In this document: piece after piece, positions 1 to 12,032 of the stretch | Numbering within the stretch: position 1 is the stretch's first letter | How the letters are laid out: each line of letters starts with the position of its first letter | Source: Sipunculus nudus | Taxonomy: Eukaryota > Annelida > Sipuncula > Golfingiida > Sipunculidae | DNA: 64,000 nucleotides | Assembly: GCA_026874595.1 (NCBI GenBank) | Contig: CM049319.1 | Coordinates: 65,771,417-65,835,416, forward strand | Direction of reading: 5' to 3' | Program-made: the position numbers and the translations under genes | The notes under the pieces: generated by a model | Told to the model about the DNA's origin: nothing | Database searches by the model: none | The model's input: the letters and a program-made list of their open reading frames with translations, nothing else

Positions 1-2100
1 GGGTTTAAGTTACGGATAAGAAAAGGATTAGATTTAAGTTACAGATGAAACTAAAGAGCAGATATAGGTCACGGTCAAGGGATCAGGTATAAGAAATGGT
101 GAGAAGGGAATCAGTGTAAGTTGAAAACGAGAATAGGGGTCAAGTTAAAGATTCAGAGGAGAATGGGGATCAGGTGTAAGTAAGGTTGAAAACGGGGTCA
201 GTTTTAAGTTACAAATGAGAATAGGGATCAGATTAAGGACACGGATTAGAAAAGGGATCAGGTTGAGGTCACGGATGAGAAAAGGGATCAGGTATAATAA
301 ATGGTGAGAGAGGGATCAGTTTTAAGTTGAAAATTAGAAGAGGATTCAAGTTTAAGTTTCAAATGAGAATAGGGATCATATTTACGTTACGGATGAGATT
401 AGAGATCAGGTTTAAGTTACAGATGATTTTAGGGATCAGATTTAGGTTATGAATAAGATTAGGGAACAGATTTAAGTGACAGATTAGAAAAGGGATCAGG
501 TTTAGGTCAAGGATGAGAAAAGGGAACAGGTATAAGAAATGGTTAAATTGGTCAGTTTTAAGTTGAAAATGAGAAAAGAGATCGAGTTTGAGTGTCTGAA
601 AAGAATCGGGATCAGGTGTAAGTAAGGGTGAGAAAGGGATCCGTTTAAGTTACAAATGAGAACAGGGATCAGATTTAGGACACTGATGGGAATAGGGATC
701 AGGTGTAAGTTAGGGTGAGAAAGGGATCAAGTTTAAGTTACAGATGAGAATAGGGATCAGGTTTAGGTAACGGATGAGATAAGGGATCAGTTTTAAGTTA
801 CAAATGAGAACAGGGATCAGATTTAGGACACTGATGGGAATAGGGATCAGGTGTAAGTTAGGGTGAGAAAAGGATCAAGTTTAAGTTACAGATGAGGATA
901 GGGATCAGGTGTAGGTAACGGATGAGATAAGGGATCAGGTTTTAGTTACAGATGAGAACAGGGATCAGGTTTAAGTTACGAATGAGAATAAGGATCAGAT
1001 TTTAGTAACAGAACAGAAAGGGGTCGGGTTTAAGTAACAGATAAGAAAAGGGGTCAGACTTAAATTACACATGAGAATAGGGATCAGGTGTAGGTTACAG
1101 ATGAGTAGAGGGATCGGATTTAGGTTAGGGATAAGATGAGGGATCTGGTCTAAGTTTCAGATGAGAAGGGTGATCAGATTAAGGTAACACATAAGATTAG
1201 GGATCAGGTTTAAGTTTCAGATGAGAATAGGGATCAGGTTTACGTATCGGATGAGATTAGGAATCAGGTTTATGTTAAAAAAGAGGATAGGGATCGGATA
1301 TAGGTTAGAGATCAGATCGGGGATCAGGTTTAAGTTTCAGATGAGAAACATTTAAGTTACGAAAAAGAATAGGGATCGGATTTAGGTTACGGATTAAATT
1401 GGGATCAGTTTTAAGTTTTAGATGAGAAAAGGGGTAAGGTTTACGTTACAGATGAGAATAGGGATAAGGTTTAATTAACAGCTGAGAATAGGGATCATAT
1501 TTAAGTTACAGATGAGTATAGGGATCGGATATAGGTAAGGGATAAGATTAGGGATCAGGTTTAAGTTTCAGATGAGAATAGGGATCAGGATTAAGTTACA
1601 GATGAGAATATGAATCAGGTTTACGTTACAGATTTGAATAGGGATCAGGTGTAATTTACGGATAAGAAAAGGATTAGATTTAAGTTACAGATGAGAATAG
1701 GAAAAGTCAGAGTTTCAGTGTCATTAAGAAAAGTGAAAAGTGGCCAGGTCGAGTTTTGGATGAGAAAAGTGAGCAATATTTAGTTACAGGTACGAATACT
1801 GATTATTTTTAGTTACGTGTAGGAATATGAGTGATTTTCAGTTACAGATGAGATTAATGTGCTTTGAGTTACAAATGAGAAAGTGATCAGGATTTTAGTT
1901 ACAAATGAAAAAAAAATGATTTTGGGGTTTATTTAATGTTGACTTCAGTTTTGAATGAGACAAGGATCGAATCAGGTATTTGGCCCAGGATGAGAAAAAC
2001 GAGCAGGGGTGAAAGTTACGGTTGAATAACGTGAAAAAGTTTACAGTTACGGATGAGACAAGGGACCATGCAAGTTATAATTTCGGATGAAACTGTGAAT
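1..2100. repeat. Degenerate ~30-bp minisatellite
   Basis: About 50 imperfect copies of a ~30-bp unit (core GGGATCAGGTTTAAGTTACA, then GATGAGAATA) run from base 1. Copies are clear to about 1700 and decay towards 2100. Single-base substitutions and small length changes are frequent, so the array is old. It is cut by the left edge of the window, and no coding frame runs through it. It lies on the 3' side of gene A exon 3, so it is probably within an intron or downstream sequence of that gene. Confidence 0.9.
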
Positions 2101-2360
2101 CAGTTTATATAGCCACGGATAAGTATAGCAATAAGATTATCAGTAAGTAGCAACATTTAGATATGATTTTTTTTAACCAGACCAATACGGGTTCATAAAA
2201 AGCAAATCAAACGATGGAAGATAACAGACGTTGAGGTTAGTTATCAGGGTACCTGGACGAATCTAAAGATTTGGGTTTTTTAGGTTGAGTTTGAACCTTA
2301 TTTTAGCATTTAAAAAAATATCAACTTTTTAGATTACAGATGATATGTACAAACTCTTAC

Positions 2361-2503
2361 CAGAGCAGAACTCATCATAACTCTCATACGACTTGATAGC
2401 TGATTCCATGGACGCCATTAGTGACACGCGGGTCGCCTCAGCACAACCTTTCAGGTGTCCCATTACGCATGCGCGGTACTGAGTCAATACTCCCTTCTTT
2501 ACC
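2361..2503 (-). CDS. Gene A exon 3: second half of a six-cysteine repeat
   Basis: This internal exon (143 nt, phase 2 in, phase 1 out) is bounded by an acceptor ending TTCAG and a GTAAGA donor. It encodes about 47 residues with cysteines 4, 5 and 6 of a six-cysteine repeat: YRAC, C-x7-C to LKGC, then the end motif YDEFC. It aligns with gene B exon 3 (YDTMC, same C-x7-C, same phases, 146 nt). The entry codon is completed by AA from exon 2, giving Lys. The gene must continue to lower coordinates because the reading frame is open at the donor. The product is a predicted secreted protein of unknown function; the family was not recognised. Confidence 0.85.
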
Positions 2504-4480
2504 CTGAAGTGAAATTTAATGTGTGTATGTACGAGTAACAGAGATTTACAACTCTGAGGAATAGGACTTACCAACAAATGCAAAGATAAATACAGTTATA
2601 AATGCAAATATATGTAAACCAACTCTGAATACTGCAATTCTAAAGCTAATTTATTATACAGTGATAATAATTTTAACCTACAAAATTGAAGATACCTGCA
2701 AATGCAACATCACCGAAGTCCTCTGTAATGGCGAATAATGGCGAGTGTCTGGATGAAGCGGCAGTCTCCCACCCAAACGTAGAGTTTTAATTAACTGAAG
2801 ATCAGTTTATAAAATAAAAGGCCTGAATATCATGTCTGGATTTACCATACATATTATGTTAATTGTTTAATGGAATACAACGGTTTAATAATACTAGGTA
2901 TATTTTTCAGAATTTACCTGCTTGTTACTTAATTTAGGAATTATCGTGGTTACCAATAATGTAATTATTATTTAGAAATAATGTTTCTGTACTTATACTA
3001 CTGTATAGACAATGTACAATATACCATAGCTGCTTACCTTAAACCCCTTTTACCTCATAAAAAAACAGAATAATACCCGGAAAGCACAACTTGGTGAAAA
3101 TATAATTGGTGACATAATCTGGGGTTTTAAAATACATGTATGTATATTATATATGCTAAAGCAAAATAAGGAAAATATTTAAATGCAAACGTATATTTTA
3201 ACCTGATAAGCATTTCAAATAAAACACTGAAATACCAACACGGATAAACACGTTACAGTTTTTGTTTGTGTAAATCATCCAAATTCACTCAGGCAATTTA
3301 TAAAATGCCTAAAATGTTCATGCATTTTACAAATTGTCTGAAATGACGTTCTTTTTTTTCAAACACCTTAGTCCTAAAAAATAAAATCATGTATTTTACA
3401 TCATATTATTGCATAATTTATTTTTTATATAATCTAGTTCTTGCAGGAATATTTATGTAATCATATTAGATCTTAATATTTTACTGTCTCAGGGGTGTAA
3501 TTTCAGTTAGCACTTTGGGAGTGTGGGAAAATTGTTACAAGTTTCTTTCAAAATTTCAGCAAATTTGGTATTAAATAACATATTCTTGCTTCAGAAACAA
3601 ACGAAATAAAAGTGTTTGACCTTAAATACTTTATGGAGAAAGCATCCCGGCCCCCAAATCTGCACGATTTATTTCGTTTGTGCTTTAATACCTGGCTTCC
3701 ACAAGGTCATCGAAAAGAGTGATTTATGCCATATTATTTCTAAAAGAAAATGATATTTCAGGAAACTGAAATTTTTGTAAATTACTCATATTTTACGGAT
3801 TGAAATTATAGGTTATTTTTTATGGCAAAATGACATTCTTTTATTTGAAAATATAGGGTCTGGGAGGGTGGAGGTAATATAGCATATGCTTATTATTCCA
3901 AGCCGTCACAGTTTGGCTCCACTTAAAGAATGTTCATATTAAAAGTTACTACTAGAGTCGGTAACTCACTTAAGCATATCTTTATCATGTCATTGATATT
4001 AACACCTATGTAACTACGCTTAACCGTTACCGTTCCTCATCACATAACTTTCATATATTATTACAGATGTTAATGTGTATTTGATCAAAAGCTTCCATTT
4101 GGCTTGTCTCTTGTTTTTACATAAACAAGATGTATAGTAATATTATGAATTGTAAAATATTATGCGTATTTCATTATCATATGATAATGTGCATATTTCA
4201 ACTTAATAATTCTGGTTGCCCTCACCAGTCTGTGTATTTTATTATTCGATCAGTACCCTCATAAATAGCATGGAAGAGGAAACAGCCATGAAGTAGCTGA
4301 TTATACCATATAACAACGTCTGTTTAACAATAATGAGATATGTGAAACAAAAGACTACTTCTTATCGATTCATTCCATGTTTTAAATAAACTGACTGATT
4401 TTCAGTCAATTTGGAAAATGACAGAATATTTCGTGCATTTTACAAATTGATTGATTTCACACATTGACTGTTATATATTA

Positions 4481-4574
<94 letters not shown>

Positions 4575-6022
4575 ATTGTCGGACCTGCTTAATTGTATAT
4601 CGTATAATTGCATATCCTGTACAATTGTATAAATGAGGAAATAAAAAAAAAATAAATGTTGTTTTAATTAAACTCTTTGTTTAATAAATTCCTGATATTT
4701 TAATATATCGGTCAAATGAGACACCAAAAGCAAATACTTGCACTATATTTACTGTGTGCACTTACTTTTTCTACATTTGTATAGTATGTATCTGATATGA
4801 TAAATTAGAATACAAAAACAAATACTAAATTATTAAGGAAAAACTTTAGTTGAGTCAGATGAGCATCAAAAACTGAATATCTAATAAATGTCTATATCAG
4901 TCAACTGTATGCTGTAATCTGTCAATCTGACAATCCGGATATTCAATGTGCGACGATGAAATTCATAGAACCTTAAAGATTAACACCCCGTCTATTACAA
5001 TAGCTCGCTTAAAGGAATATTATAAGTGGACAAATATGGTATTCAGTTAATCGGGATGTATGTTTAATTCGTCAAATACAAAAGCAGATACTTGCACTCT
5101 ATTTACATTAATATGGTAAATTACAATACAAAGACAAACACTTAGTTATTTTGTTGAAAAACAAGCTACTGCCGGAGACATCAAAACCCCGCCAAGAACA
5201 TGATGTTGCGCTTCGTACACTATTATCACGATTCTGCAACCCTTTATCCCTGGCCACCTCCAGAATTAAAGGGACATAAACAGGAGCTCAATTATGGCTA
5301 TTCTTTTCCTCATCAGTGCAGTTTTGATTTATACAAATGTTTCCCAGCACACGGTCCCATTTTCTTGCATAAGGCTGTTCAACACAGTGTGATGGCTCTG
5401 CTTGTTGGTATACATAGTCTGTTTACCATAACAAGGTCGCGTGACCGGAGGTCCGATTAAGAGAGGCAACACGTTGTGTTTCAGCCAGCAGAAACATGTA
5501 TTACCTTTTTGGGGGGCTAAATCAGACCGGGCATCTCCAGATTGACACGTTTTTTTTTGCTCAGCGATGCACACGGCCCCACGCGCTGTGTTTATTTTGA
5601 CACCTTTCATCGCGCCCGGTCCACTGTCTTTAACATTTGTTTACAGGAGAAAGCAAACGATTTCAGGGCAATATTTTGGCAGGTACATATTTATTTTAAA
5701 GGGAAGTAGCTATTTTTCGTGTTTACTCAACATGCTGTGTAGGTGATTGGGCCCTTTGAGCACAAAGTAAGACCTAAAAATTGTACCATATAAGTCGAAA
5801 TAGTTGTTTGTCACAATAGGAAAATATCCTTTCTATTATAAAAAAAAATCTTGGTTCGGATTAGGACCAAAACTTAATGGATTGATCCTTGAGGGTTTTC
5901 TTAACCCTTTGATAATTAAAGAAATTCTGTTCAGTACTGTTTGCATTAAACTGCTGAGAGACAGACCGAGGGTAAAGTAAAATACCCAACGCCACCTGGC
6001 GGAGGAAGGACGAATTTCTTAC
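2504..6022 (-). other. Gene A intron 2
   Basis: This is a 3.5-kb intron from the GTAAGA donor after 6023 to the TTCAG acceptor before 2503. Most of it is AT-rich, with an (AT)n/(GT)n tract at 4482-4574. A block at about 5175-5640 is noticeably more GC-rich and has short open frames on both strands (86 and 93 codons) that resemble nothing I know. I see no coding exon in it. Confidence 0.6.
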
Positions 6023-6137
6023 TTGCACACTTGTTGATAATTTCCGGCAGAGATGTAAGGGTCGAGTTGTCTCTTCATGCTCTGAGCACATACCGGTGGT
6101 CCCGCCGAGTTACAAGCCAAGGAAAGAGCAGGGAGGG
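6023..6137 (-). CDS. Gene A exon 2: signal-peptide end and first half of six-cysteine repeat
   Basis: This internal exon (115 nt, phase 1 in, phase 2 out) has a TTTTTAG acceptor and a GTAAGA donor. Joined to exon 1 it continues a hydrophobic stretch (ALPALSLA) and then gives CNSAGPPVC (C-x7-C) and, at the 3' end, QQVC, which are cysteines 1 to 3 of the repeat. Its length, phases and final -C-x codon are identical to gene B exon 2 (115 nt, ending QFC). Signal peptidase would be expected to cut just before the first of these cysteines. An overlapping 76-codon frame here is a shadow that ignores the splice sites. Confidence 0.87.
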
Positions 6138-6226
6138 CTAAAAAATCACCATAATTACCTCACTTAATCAACATATCAAGTTATAATCAAGTTACAGGAT
6201 GTGCTTTTCGCCACAGAATCTATACA

Positions 6227-6650
6227 GGGGTTGTTATGTAATCATCCTGTCCGTTTGTATATCGGATTGTTATGTAATCATTCTGTATGTTTGTATATCG
6301 GTATGTTATGCAATCATTCTGTACGTTTGTATATCGGTATGTAATGTAATCATTATGTCCGTTTGTTTTCAAGTATGTAATGTAATCATTCTATCCATTC
6401 GTATGTTCATATGTTATGTAATCATTCAGTCCGTTTGTATATCGGAATGTTATTTAATCCTTCTGTCCGTTTGTTTATCGGTATTTTATGTAATCATTCT
6501 GTCCGTTTGTATGTCGGTATATTATGTAATCTTTCTGTCCGTTTGTATCGGTATGTAATGTAACCATTCTGTCCGTTTGTGTGTCTGTATGTTATGTAAT
6601 TATTCTGTCCGTTTGCATATCGGTATGTTATGAAATCATTCTGTCCAGTT
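6227..6650. repeat. 36-bp tandem array in gene A intron 1
   Basis: About 12 imperfect copies of a 36-bp unit (core TGTAATCATTCTGTCCGTTT, then GTATATCGG plus TATGTTA). The period is a multiple of three, so one frame stays open for 119 codons with repeated CYVIILSVCIS-like residues. That frame is a by-product of the repeat, not evidence of a gene. The array begins about 90 bp upstream of gene A exon 2. Confidence 0.9.
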
Positions 6651-7844
6651 CTGGACTACTAAGTTTGTGTGTAGGGAGCTTTGGCGAGTTGTTTATGTGT
6701 AACATTATAAGGTTGTTATTGGCATAGGGGTTGTTAAATTTTATAAATCGTTCATTGTTCCCTGAAAGTTCCTGTTGGTGAGGGGCACCTGCCCAACGGG
6801 ACATGGTGATGTGATCAAGTGCGGATTAGGAGGGACGCAATGGGCGCACGGCGAAGTTAAATTTACGCCACTGGTGAGCATTATATGTTAATTTGCTTAC
6901 ATCCGTTATTCTTCTTACCCTATTTCATTCTTATACAGACAGATATTAACTTATTGTGTGGTGGAGTACCGATCAATGTTTCCTTCATCAGGTGCTCTTT
7001 GTTTTATATAATTATATATATAATTTTCCATTAATTTCCATTATTAATTATAAATATAGCGTTATGCAGGGTTTAATAAGGTAATCAAGATCGAGGGTTT
7101 TATGTGCCCGGTTTGCGGTCAGTCAGTGGCTAGCTGTGGTAAGGTGGTGTACAAAATGAATTAATAATACTGAAATCAGCCCGACCTCACGCTGATCAGG
7201 CGTCCTAACAGGTACGTGCCCGGATGTTGAAAAAGGCAGCTACTTTGGCCACAACGTGAATGCAAATTTATTTTCTTATTTACTCCTGCATTGGCCGACG
7301 ATTTATTTATCTTTCATAAAAAGATTAGCACAATGCAAAAACCTTGAACTGATGTTATTTTATAAAACAAAAACAGAAAGATTTTTTTACTTGCGAATTG
7401 ATCATTTGAAACAAAAATTTAAAAATACATATGTAACTTCTCTCCTCCCGGGTACTTTTTTTTATTGGTTTATATTTATATTAACGAGTATATTAGAAAG
7501 CACAAAATTGGGCCTTCAAACATTAAAACAAATTATGAATATTTTTTCGAGAAACAAAATTAAGACTGTGGTTGTTATGCTTCTTTAATGTTTTGTACAA
7601 ACTGTCTCTCAAATAATGAATTGCCATCAAGAAATTTGTCTTTTGAGCAGACAGTTCTATCTCACATCTTATTTAAATTAATTGTTAACAAAAACGACGT
7701 CATTCTGAAATCAATCTCTTAAAGAATACAGACGTATCTGTTACCAATAATTGTCACCAATGGCTGGAGGACAGATGATTAAAACGGATAAAAAAGAAAT
7801 GCATTTGTAAAGGTGTTATTTTAGTGGACTTTTGTTGTTTATTT

Positions 7845-7849
<5 letters not shown>

Positions 7850-7918
<69 letters not shown>
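7850..7918. repeat. (AT)n microsatellite
   Basis: Pure AT dinucleotide tract in gene A intron 1, about 70 bp long. Confidence 0.97.
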
Positions 7919-7922
<4 letters not shown>

Positions 7923-8129
7923 CAATCTTTTTATTTTGACTGATGAGAAATATTTTATGTGAACAAAAGAACATGGAAAAAATATCATGTTTTATAAGAA
8001 ACAGAGCATTCTGGTATACAACGGTCCCATGGCCTCTTTTGCCCAGTAACGTCAACGACGCCATGAATAACGTGATGGCCGCTAATTACATATTGTAGTC
8101 ATCGAGACGTATAAGCACATTGCTTTTTG

Positions 8130-8405
8130 CATTTATTGCTACCGCAAGGAGGATACGCCTTCTTGTGTGTGTTCGTGTGTGTGTGACTGTGAGTTGCCCA
8201 CAACATAACTCACGTAGTCATGAATATAATTTCATGAAATTTTCAGGGGATTTTCGAAATGGGCCAGTAAAAAATTAGATATAGGTGGGGATCCTACCCT
8301 TTATCCGGATCCAGGATTGTCATCAAAGAATATTCACAAATGCACAATTGATTATGCCCAAGTAAACCTGGTATATGGGTCAAATAAGTGAATGCAAATA
8401 CAGTT
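8130..8405. repeat. Dispersed repeat, copy 1 (partner at 62760-63110)
   Basis: This segment shares an ordered series of blocks with 62760-63110: CCGCAAGGAGG, a TTCGTGTGTGTG run, TCATGAAATTTTCAGGG, a GGGCCAG/GGGCCGTG block, GGATCCAGG, ATATTCACAAATG, and CCTGGTATATGGGTC followed by GTGAATGCAAA. The order is the same in both copies. It carries no recognised coding sequence and is an unclassified interspersed repeat. Confidence 0.7.
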
Positions 8406-8438
8406 TTGGAGCAGACATGGGGTCTATTACAGTTGTTC

Positions 8439-8582
8439 TATTACTATTACTATTACTATTACTTTCAATTTCTGATATTACTATTACTATTACTTTTACC
8501 ACATTTTATCTTCTATTACTATTACTATTACTATTACTATTACTATTACAATGGTATCTATTACTATTACTATTACAATTAC
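8439..8582. repeat. (TATTAC)n hexamer array
   Basis: Imperfect hexanucleotide array. It creates overlapping Leu-rich and Tyr-rich frames that are not genes. A second array of the same hexamer lies at 10609-10730, near an inverted copy of the flank ACATGGGG/CCCCATGT. Confidence 0.9.
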
Positions 8583-9349
8583 TTAAACTGATGGGAGGAT
8601 TCTAGACCTTGCGTAGCCATGAGTGCTATAAACTAGCACTACAATCACATGTTTAAATAATATTACAAGCACCTATATCATCCAGCTACCTACACAATTT
8701 TCTTATACTGTGTCTGTCATTCACAAGAAGCCTAAAGATACATGACCTTAATTATTTCAGCTTCATTAATTCTGTTTTTTTTTTATATCTTGAAACCTCA
8801 ATGATCGGTATTGGGGCTTTCAAGTCGAAATTATAAGATAATTATATGAACTCTTGAATACATGTAATTTAAAAGCAACCCATTGTAAAGGCCCTGGCAT
8901 ATGTAAAATATTGATTTATAATTATATGCATACGTGTACATTTTATATTATTTTTATATATATTTCACATAAATTTATTTTATAGTATATACTTCCATTT
9001 AGATTTAATCTTCTGACTCATAATTAATAAATAAAGATTTTCATTGTAACTAAAAATTGTCTCCAGAGGAATTATTCATGATTATTGCATATTAATATTT
9101 AGTATCAAAGCTAACAATTTAGTCCCTTATGTATCAAGAGAGGAATTTATGTAGGGCTGTGTCATGTTTCCAAATCCTTTTAAATATATCCAATAAATAT
9201 ACTGCTTACGTCAAGATTTTGGTCAGAACCAAACTGGAGACAAAAGTACCCCATCTTCACGGGTGTATATGTTCATTGGGTTGTGATGCCATGTTTTATA
9301 CCATCACATAGTACATCTAGAGAGTGAACAGAGGTGGTAAACTTTACAA

Positions 9350-9625
9350 GGTGTCATCCCAAATGGACGGGTTCAGATAGACAGGTCGGATTTTTTCGAT
9401 CCCATCTGGACGGGTCCCAGTTGGACGGGTCCCAGACAGACGCTCTATCAATAACGAATGGGTTTCAGAAATAACGAAGGCTTCAATCCCCGGATATTTT
9501 CGTACGTAAAAAAATACCATAGCTTTTCAATGGAACCCGTTCAACTGGGACCCATCTAACTGGGACCCGTCCAAATGGGACCATCTAAATGGGACCCGTC
9601 CAACTGGCGCCTGTCCAACTGACAT
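9350..9625. mobile_element. Foldback-like element with GGACGGGTCCCAGTT arms
   Basis: The left arm (about 9350-9437) carries tandem copies of GGACGGGTCCCAGTT. The right arm (about 9533-9625) carries the reverse complement (AACTGGGACCCGTCC) in several copies. The two arms could fold into a long hairpin over a ~95-bp AT-richer centre. Tandemly repeated inverted arms are the hallmark of foldback-type elements. No transposase is present, and the class is not assigned. Confidence 0.75.
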
Positions 9626-10608
9626 GTAATCCTTTACAATAATGGTAGCATGCATGGCTTTTATTCTTCAGGCATGCCCTTCTTCATCACAGCAAAACCA
9701 GCATAGGATAATTTAGGAATATGGAGAGTGATTTAAACTAACATCAATTTTACAAAACAAATACCATATTATTTAAATCACTTTCACAATAAATTTGGCA
9801 TTTTACAATCTTGTACTTTAAATTTTGTACATAACAGGATCTAATTATTTGATATCAAAATTTCAGATATAAAATAATAAAATATTGACAGTTACTTATA
9901 TTCTTATATTATAAAATCAATAAATTAAAATCATTAAAAATCGTTCATTTAATTTTCAAAATATAAATTAACATACTTTTAGATACTGAATGAAGGTTTG
10001 TAAAATGTGTACTATGAAATAACAGTCAAGTATTAAAAGAATAGTTTTAAAAGAATATGTATATAAATTAATTAGATAATACATGTGCCTGCAGTATGAC
10101 TTTATCCAAGTGATTGTAGTACTTGTATGAGTTTATTGCATTGTAGACTTCAATACATTATGCTTAGTGTGGTATTGCAATCTGTATGATTAAAATGCAA
10201 ACTGGCTTGTGAAAAGAAATCTAAGTACATTTCAAAATATGCATATGGATTGATGGATGTGAGATAAGATGTACAAGTCACAATGATAATACACTATTTA
10301 TCTGTCTCTTAACATCAAACATGCCTATATCTGTTTATCCATGGTTTATTAATCAAAGGTCAGATTGTGCCAGGTAACTTATTTGGCTGTGACCTACTCT
10401 GTCCAGTACTCTTATGTAATTACCACCAGTGGTCACCAGCAATGTGGCAGCTGGCCCATGCTTGCTTCAACAATAGGCACATCCTGTGCATTTACTGGAC
10501 AAGAACTGAGTCTGTTCAGCATTATTTGCTGATATGCTTCATGATCAAGGGGCTCACAGGAAGTAATAGAAAGTAATATGTATTATGCTATTACTTTGCC
10601 TCCTGTTT

Positions 10609-10730
10609 CTATTACTATTACTATTACAGCTCAACTTTTTCAGTCTATTACTATTACTATTACTATTACATGGAAAAAGCTGTAATAGTCTATTACTATT
10701 ACTATTACTTATTACTATTACCCCATGTCT
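10609..10730. repeat. (TATTAC)n hexamer array, second copy
   Basis: Interrupted TATTAC hexamer runs, separated by AGCTCAACTTTTTCAG and by ATGGAAAAAGCTGTAATAG, which are themselves near-inverted copies of each other. No gene. Confidence 0.85.
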
Positions 10731-10822
10731 GTTTTGGATCATCCCACAATAGGTACCCGTACATTGCGGAGGCTTGCATCTTGCATACCTTAGAATGCAG
10801 ATTTATATTTCCCATAAACAAC

Positions 10823-10890
<68 letters not shown>

Positions 10891-10974
10891 TAGAAGTATA
10901 TATATATACTAGAAGTATATAGGTGCAAAACGAATCTAACAGTGCTCCATTAGCCTGATGCTAAGAGCTGATAC

Positions 10975-11044
10975 ACAGAATTTACAACGAAAATGTTCAG
11001 TTACACATTCATGTGTAACTGAACATTTTCGTTGTAAATTCTGT
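10975..11044. repeat. Perfect 34-bp-arm palindrome between (AT)n tracts
   Basis: Arms 10975-11008 and 11011-11044 are exact reverse complements separated by only TC. The palindrome is flanked by (AT)n at 10828-10889 and 11049-11113. Its setting resembles the Penelope terminal palindrome at 22.8 kb, but the sequence is different and no hammerhead core is present. It also makes near-identical peptides appear on both strands. Confidence 0.95.
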
Positions 11045-11045
11045 T

Positions 11046-11116
<71 letters not shown>

Positions 11117-11861
11117 CCATACATAATATTGGTACATGACTGCGAAAGAAAGTCTAGGAAAAAAGCCGTAAAACTAATGCCTCTGGCATTAACCAAATAA
11201 AAAATCACTAAAGCAAAACTCTAATTATTAAATATTTTATGTGATTGTTAACAAATGTAAACCAAAAAGAAGGGCGGACATACATGAATAAAACAAGACA
11301 TATCTAAATGACAACAAATTACTGAGTTACTTTATTAAGACCGTATAAATGTGACATATCATTGTCCTATAGCTTTTTGAACGAAGCTAAATTGACATAT
11401 ATGTTCTTCACGAAATCGTTAAGAATTATATTTTTAATGAGGCAAGAATGGAATAAGAGGGCACCAGCTGATTTTTTTTTCAGGAAAAAAAGATCTAACT
11501 TATATCATGACCTAAGTTAAGGCCCAGGGAAAGGCATAATTTCAGGTCTCGCTTTTGTATTAAAACTAGGGGTGCATTTTTGCATCAAGCATCTCATAGT
11601 ACCAATATTAACAGGGATACAAATATTAAATATAGGTTCCATTCGCCATTCATAATTATTATGGAAATAGCAAATGTTAACGAAAATGTAATTATATTTA
11701 GGTTTACAGATGACAAAAAATACGATTTTTTATAGCAAATTGACAATAATATATAAGACTTCCATCTGACCTTACCCTGTATCTGTATTTTACATTGAAT
11801 TTGAAACTAAATTTAAATTTAAACTATTTGATACCAGGTAATATTCAGATATTATTTGCTG

Positions 11862-11865
<4 letters not shown>

Positions 11866-11910
<45 letters not shown>
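11866..11910. repeat. (AT)n microsatellite
   Basis: Pure AT tract about 80 bp on the 3' side of the gene A exon 1 donor. Confidence 0.97.
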
Positions 11911-11917
<7 letters not shown>

Positions 11918-11986
11918 TTATTTAGACATATAAATATATATTGATAGTACAAATAATCGAATTTCTAATCTCCTATTGAAACTTAC

Positions 11987-12032
11987 CCAGACTCAGTATG
12001 AGACAGAGAGTTCTGGCGGCCATGGTTTTCAT
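11987..12032 (-). CDS. Gene A exon 1: start codon and signal peptide
   Basis: This 46-nt coding exon begins at ATG (12032-12030) and ends at a GTAAGT donor in phase 1. It encodes MKTMAARTLCLILSL plus the first base of an Ala codon finished by exon 2. Together the two exons give a classic signal peptide: basic N-terminus, Leu/Ile core, small residues before the mature cysteine. A second ATG at 12023-12021 (aaaccATGG) has the stronger initiation context and may be the real start, losing three residues. Unlike the introns, the flank on the 5' side (12033-12240) is GC-rich, as expected for a promoter or 5' UTR. Confidence 0.82.

Larger units (their letters stand above)
6138..11986 (-). other. Gene A intron 1
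   Basis: This 5.8-kb intron between the signal-peptide exon and exon 2 contains a 36-bp tandem array (6227-6650), (AT)n tracts (7850-7918, 10828-10889, 11049-11113, 11866-11910), two (TATTAC)n hexamer arrays (8439-8582 and 10609-10730), a dispersed repeat (8130-8405), a foldback element (9350-9625) and a perfect 34-bp-arm palindrome (10975-11044). No further exon was recognised. Confidence 0.65.

Noticed and set aside
4451-4636. Frames rich in alternating Ile-Tyr at many sites (also 10670, 19669, 48284, 60840 and others)
   Set aside because: They are translations of (AT)n microsatellites, not genes.
6199-6558. 119-codon frame with regular CYVIILSVCIS repeats resembling a membrane protein
   Set aside because: The 36-bp repeat period is a multiple of three and keeps the frame open. 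The DNA repeat runs beyond the frame, and there is no sign of coding constraint.
6980-7010. Possible hammerhead (minus strand CTGATGAAGGAAAC)
   Set aside because: There is no space for stem II between CTGATGA and GAAA and no complementary stem I, so it is a chance match.
8375-8605. Leu-rich and Tyr-rich open frames
   Set aside because: Product of the (TATTAC)n hexamer array read in different frames.
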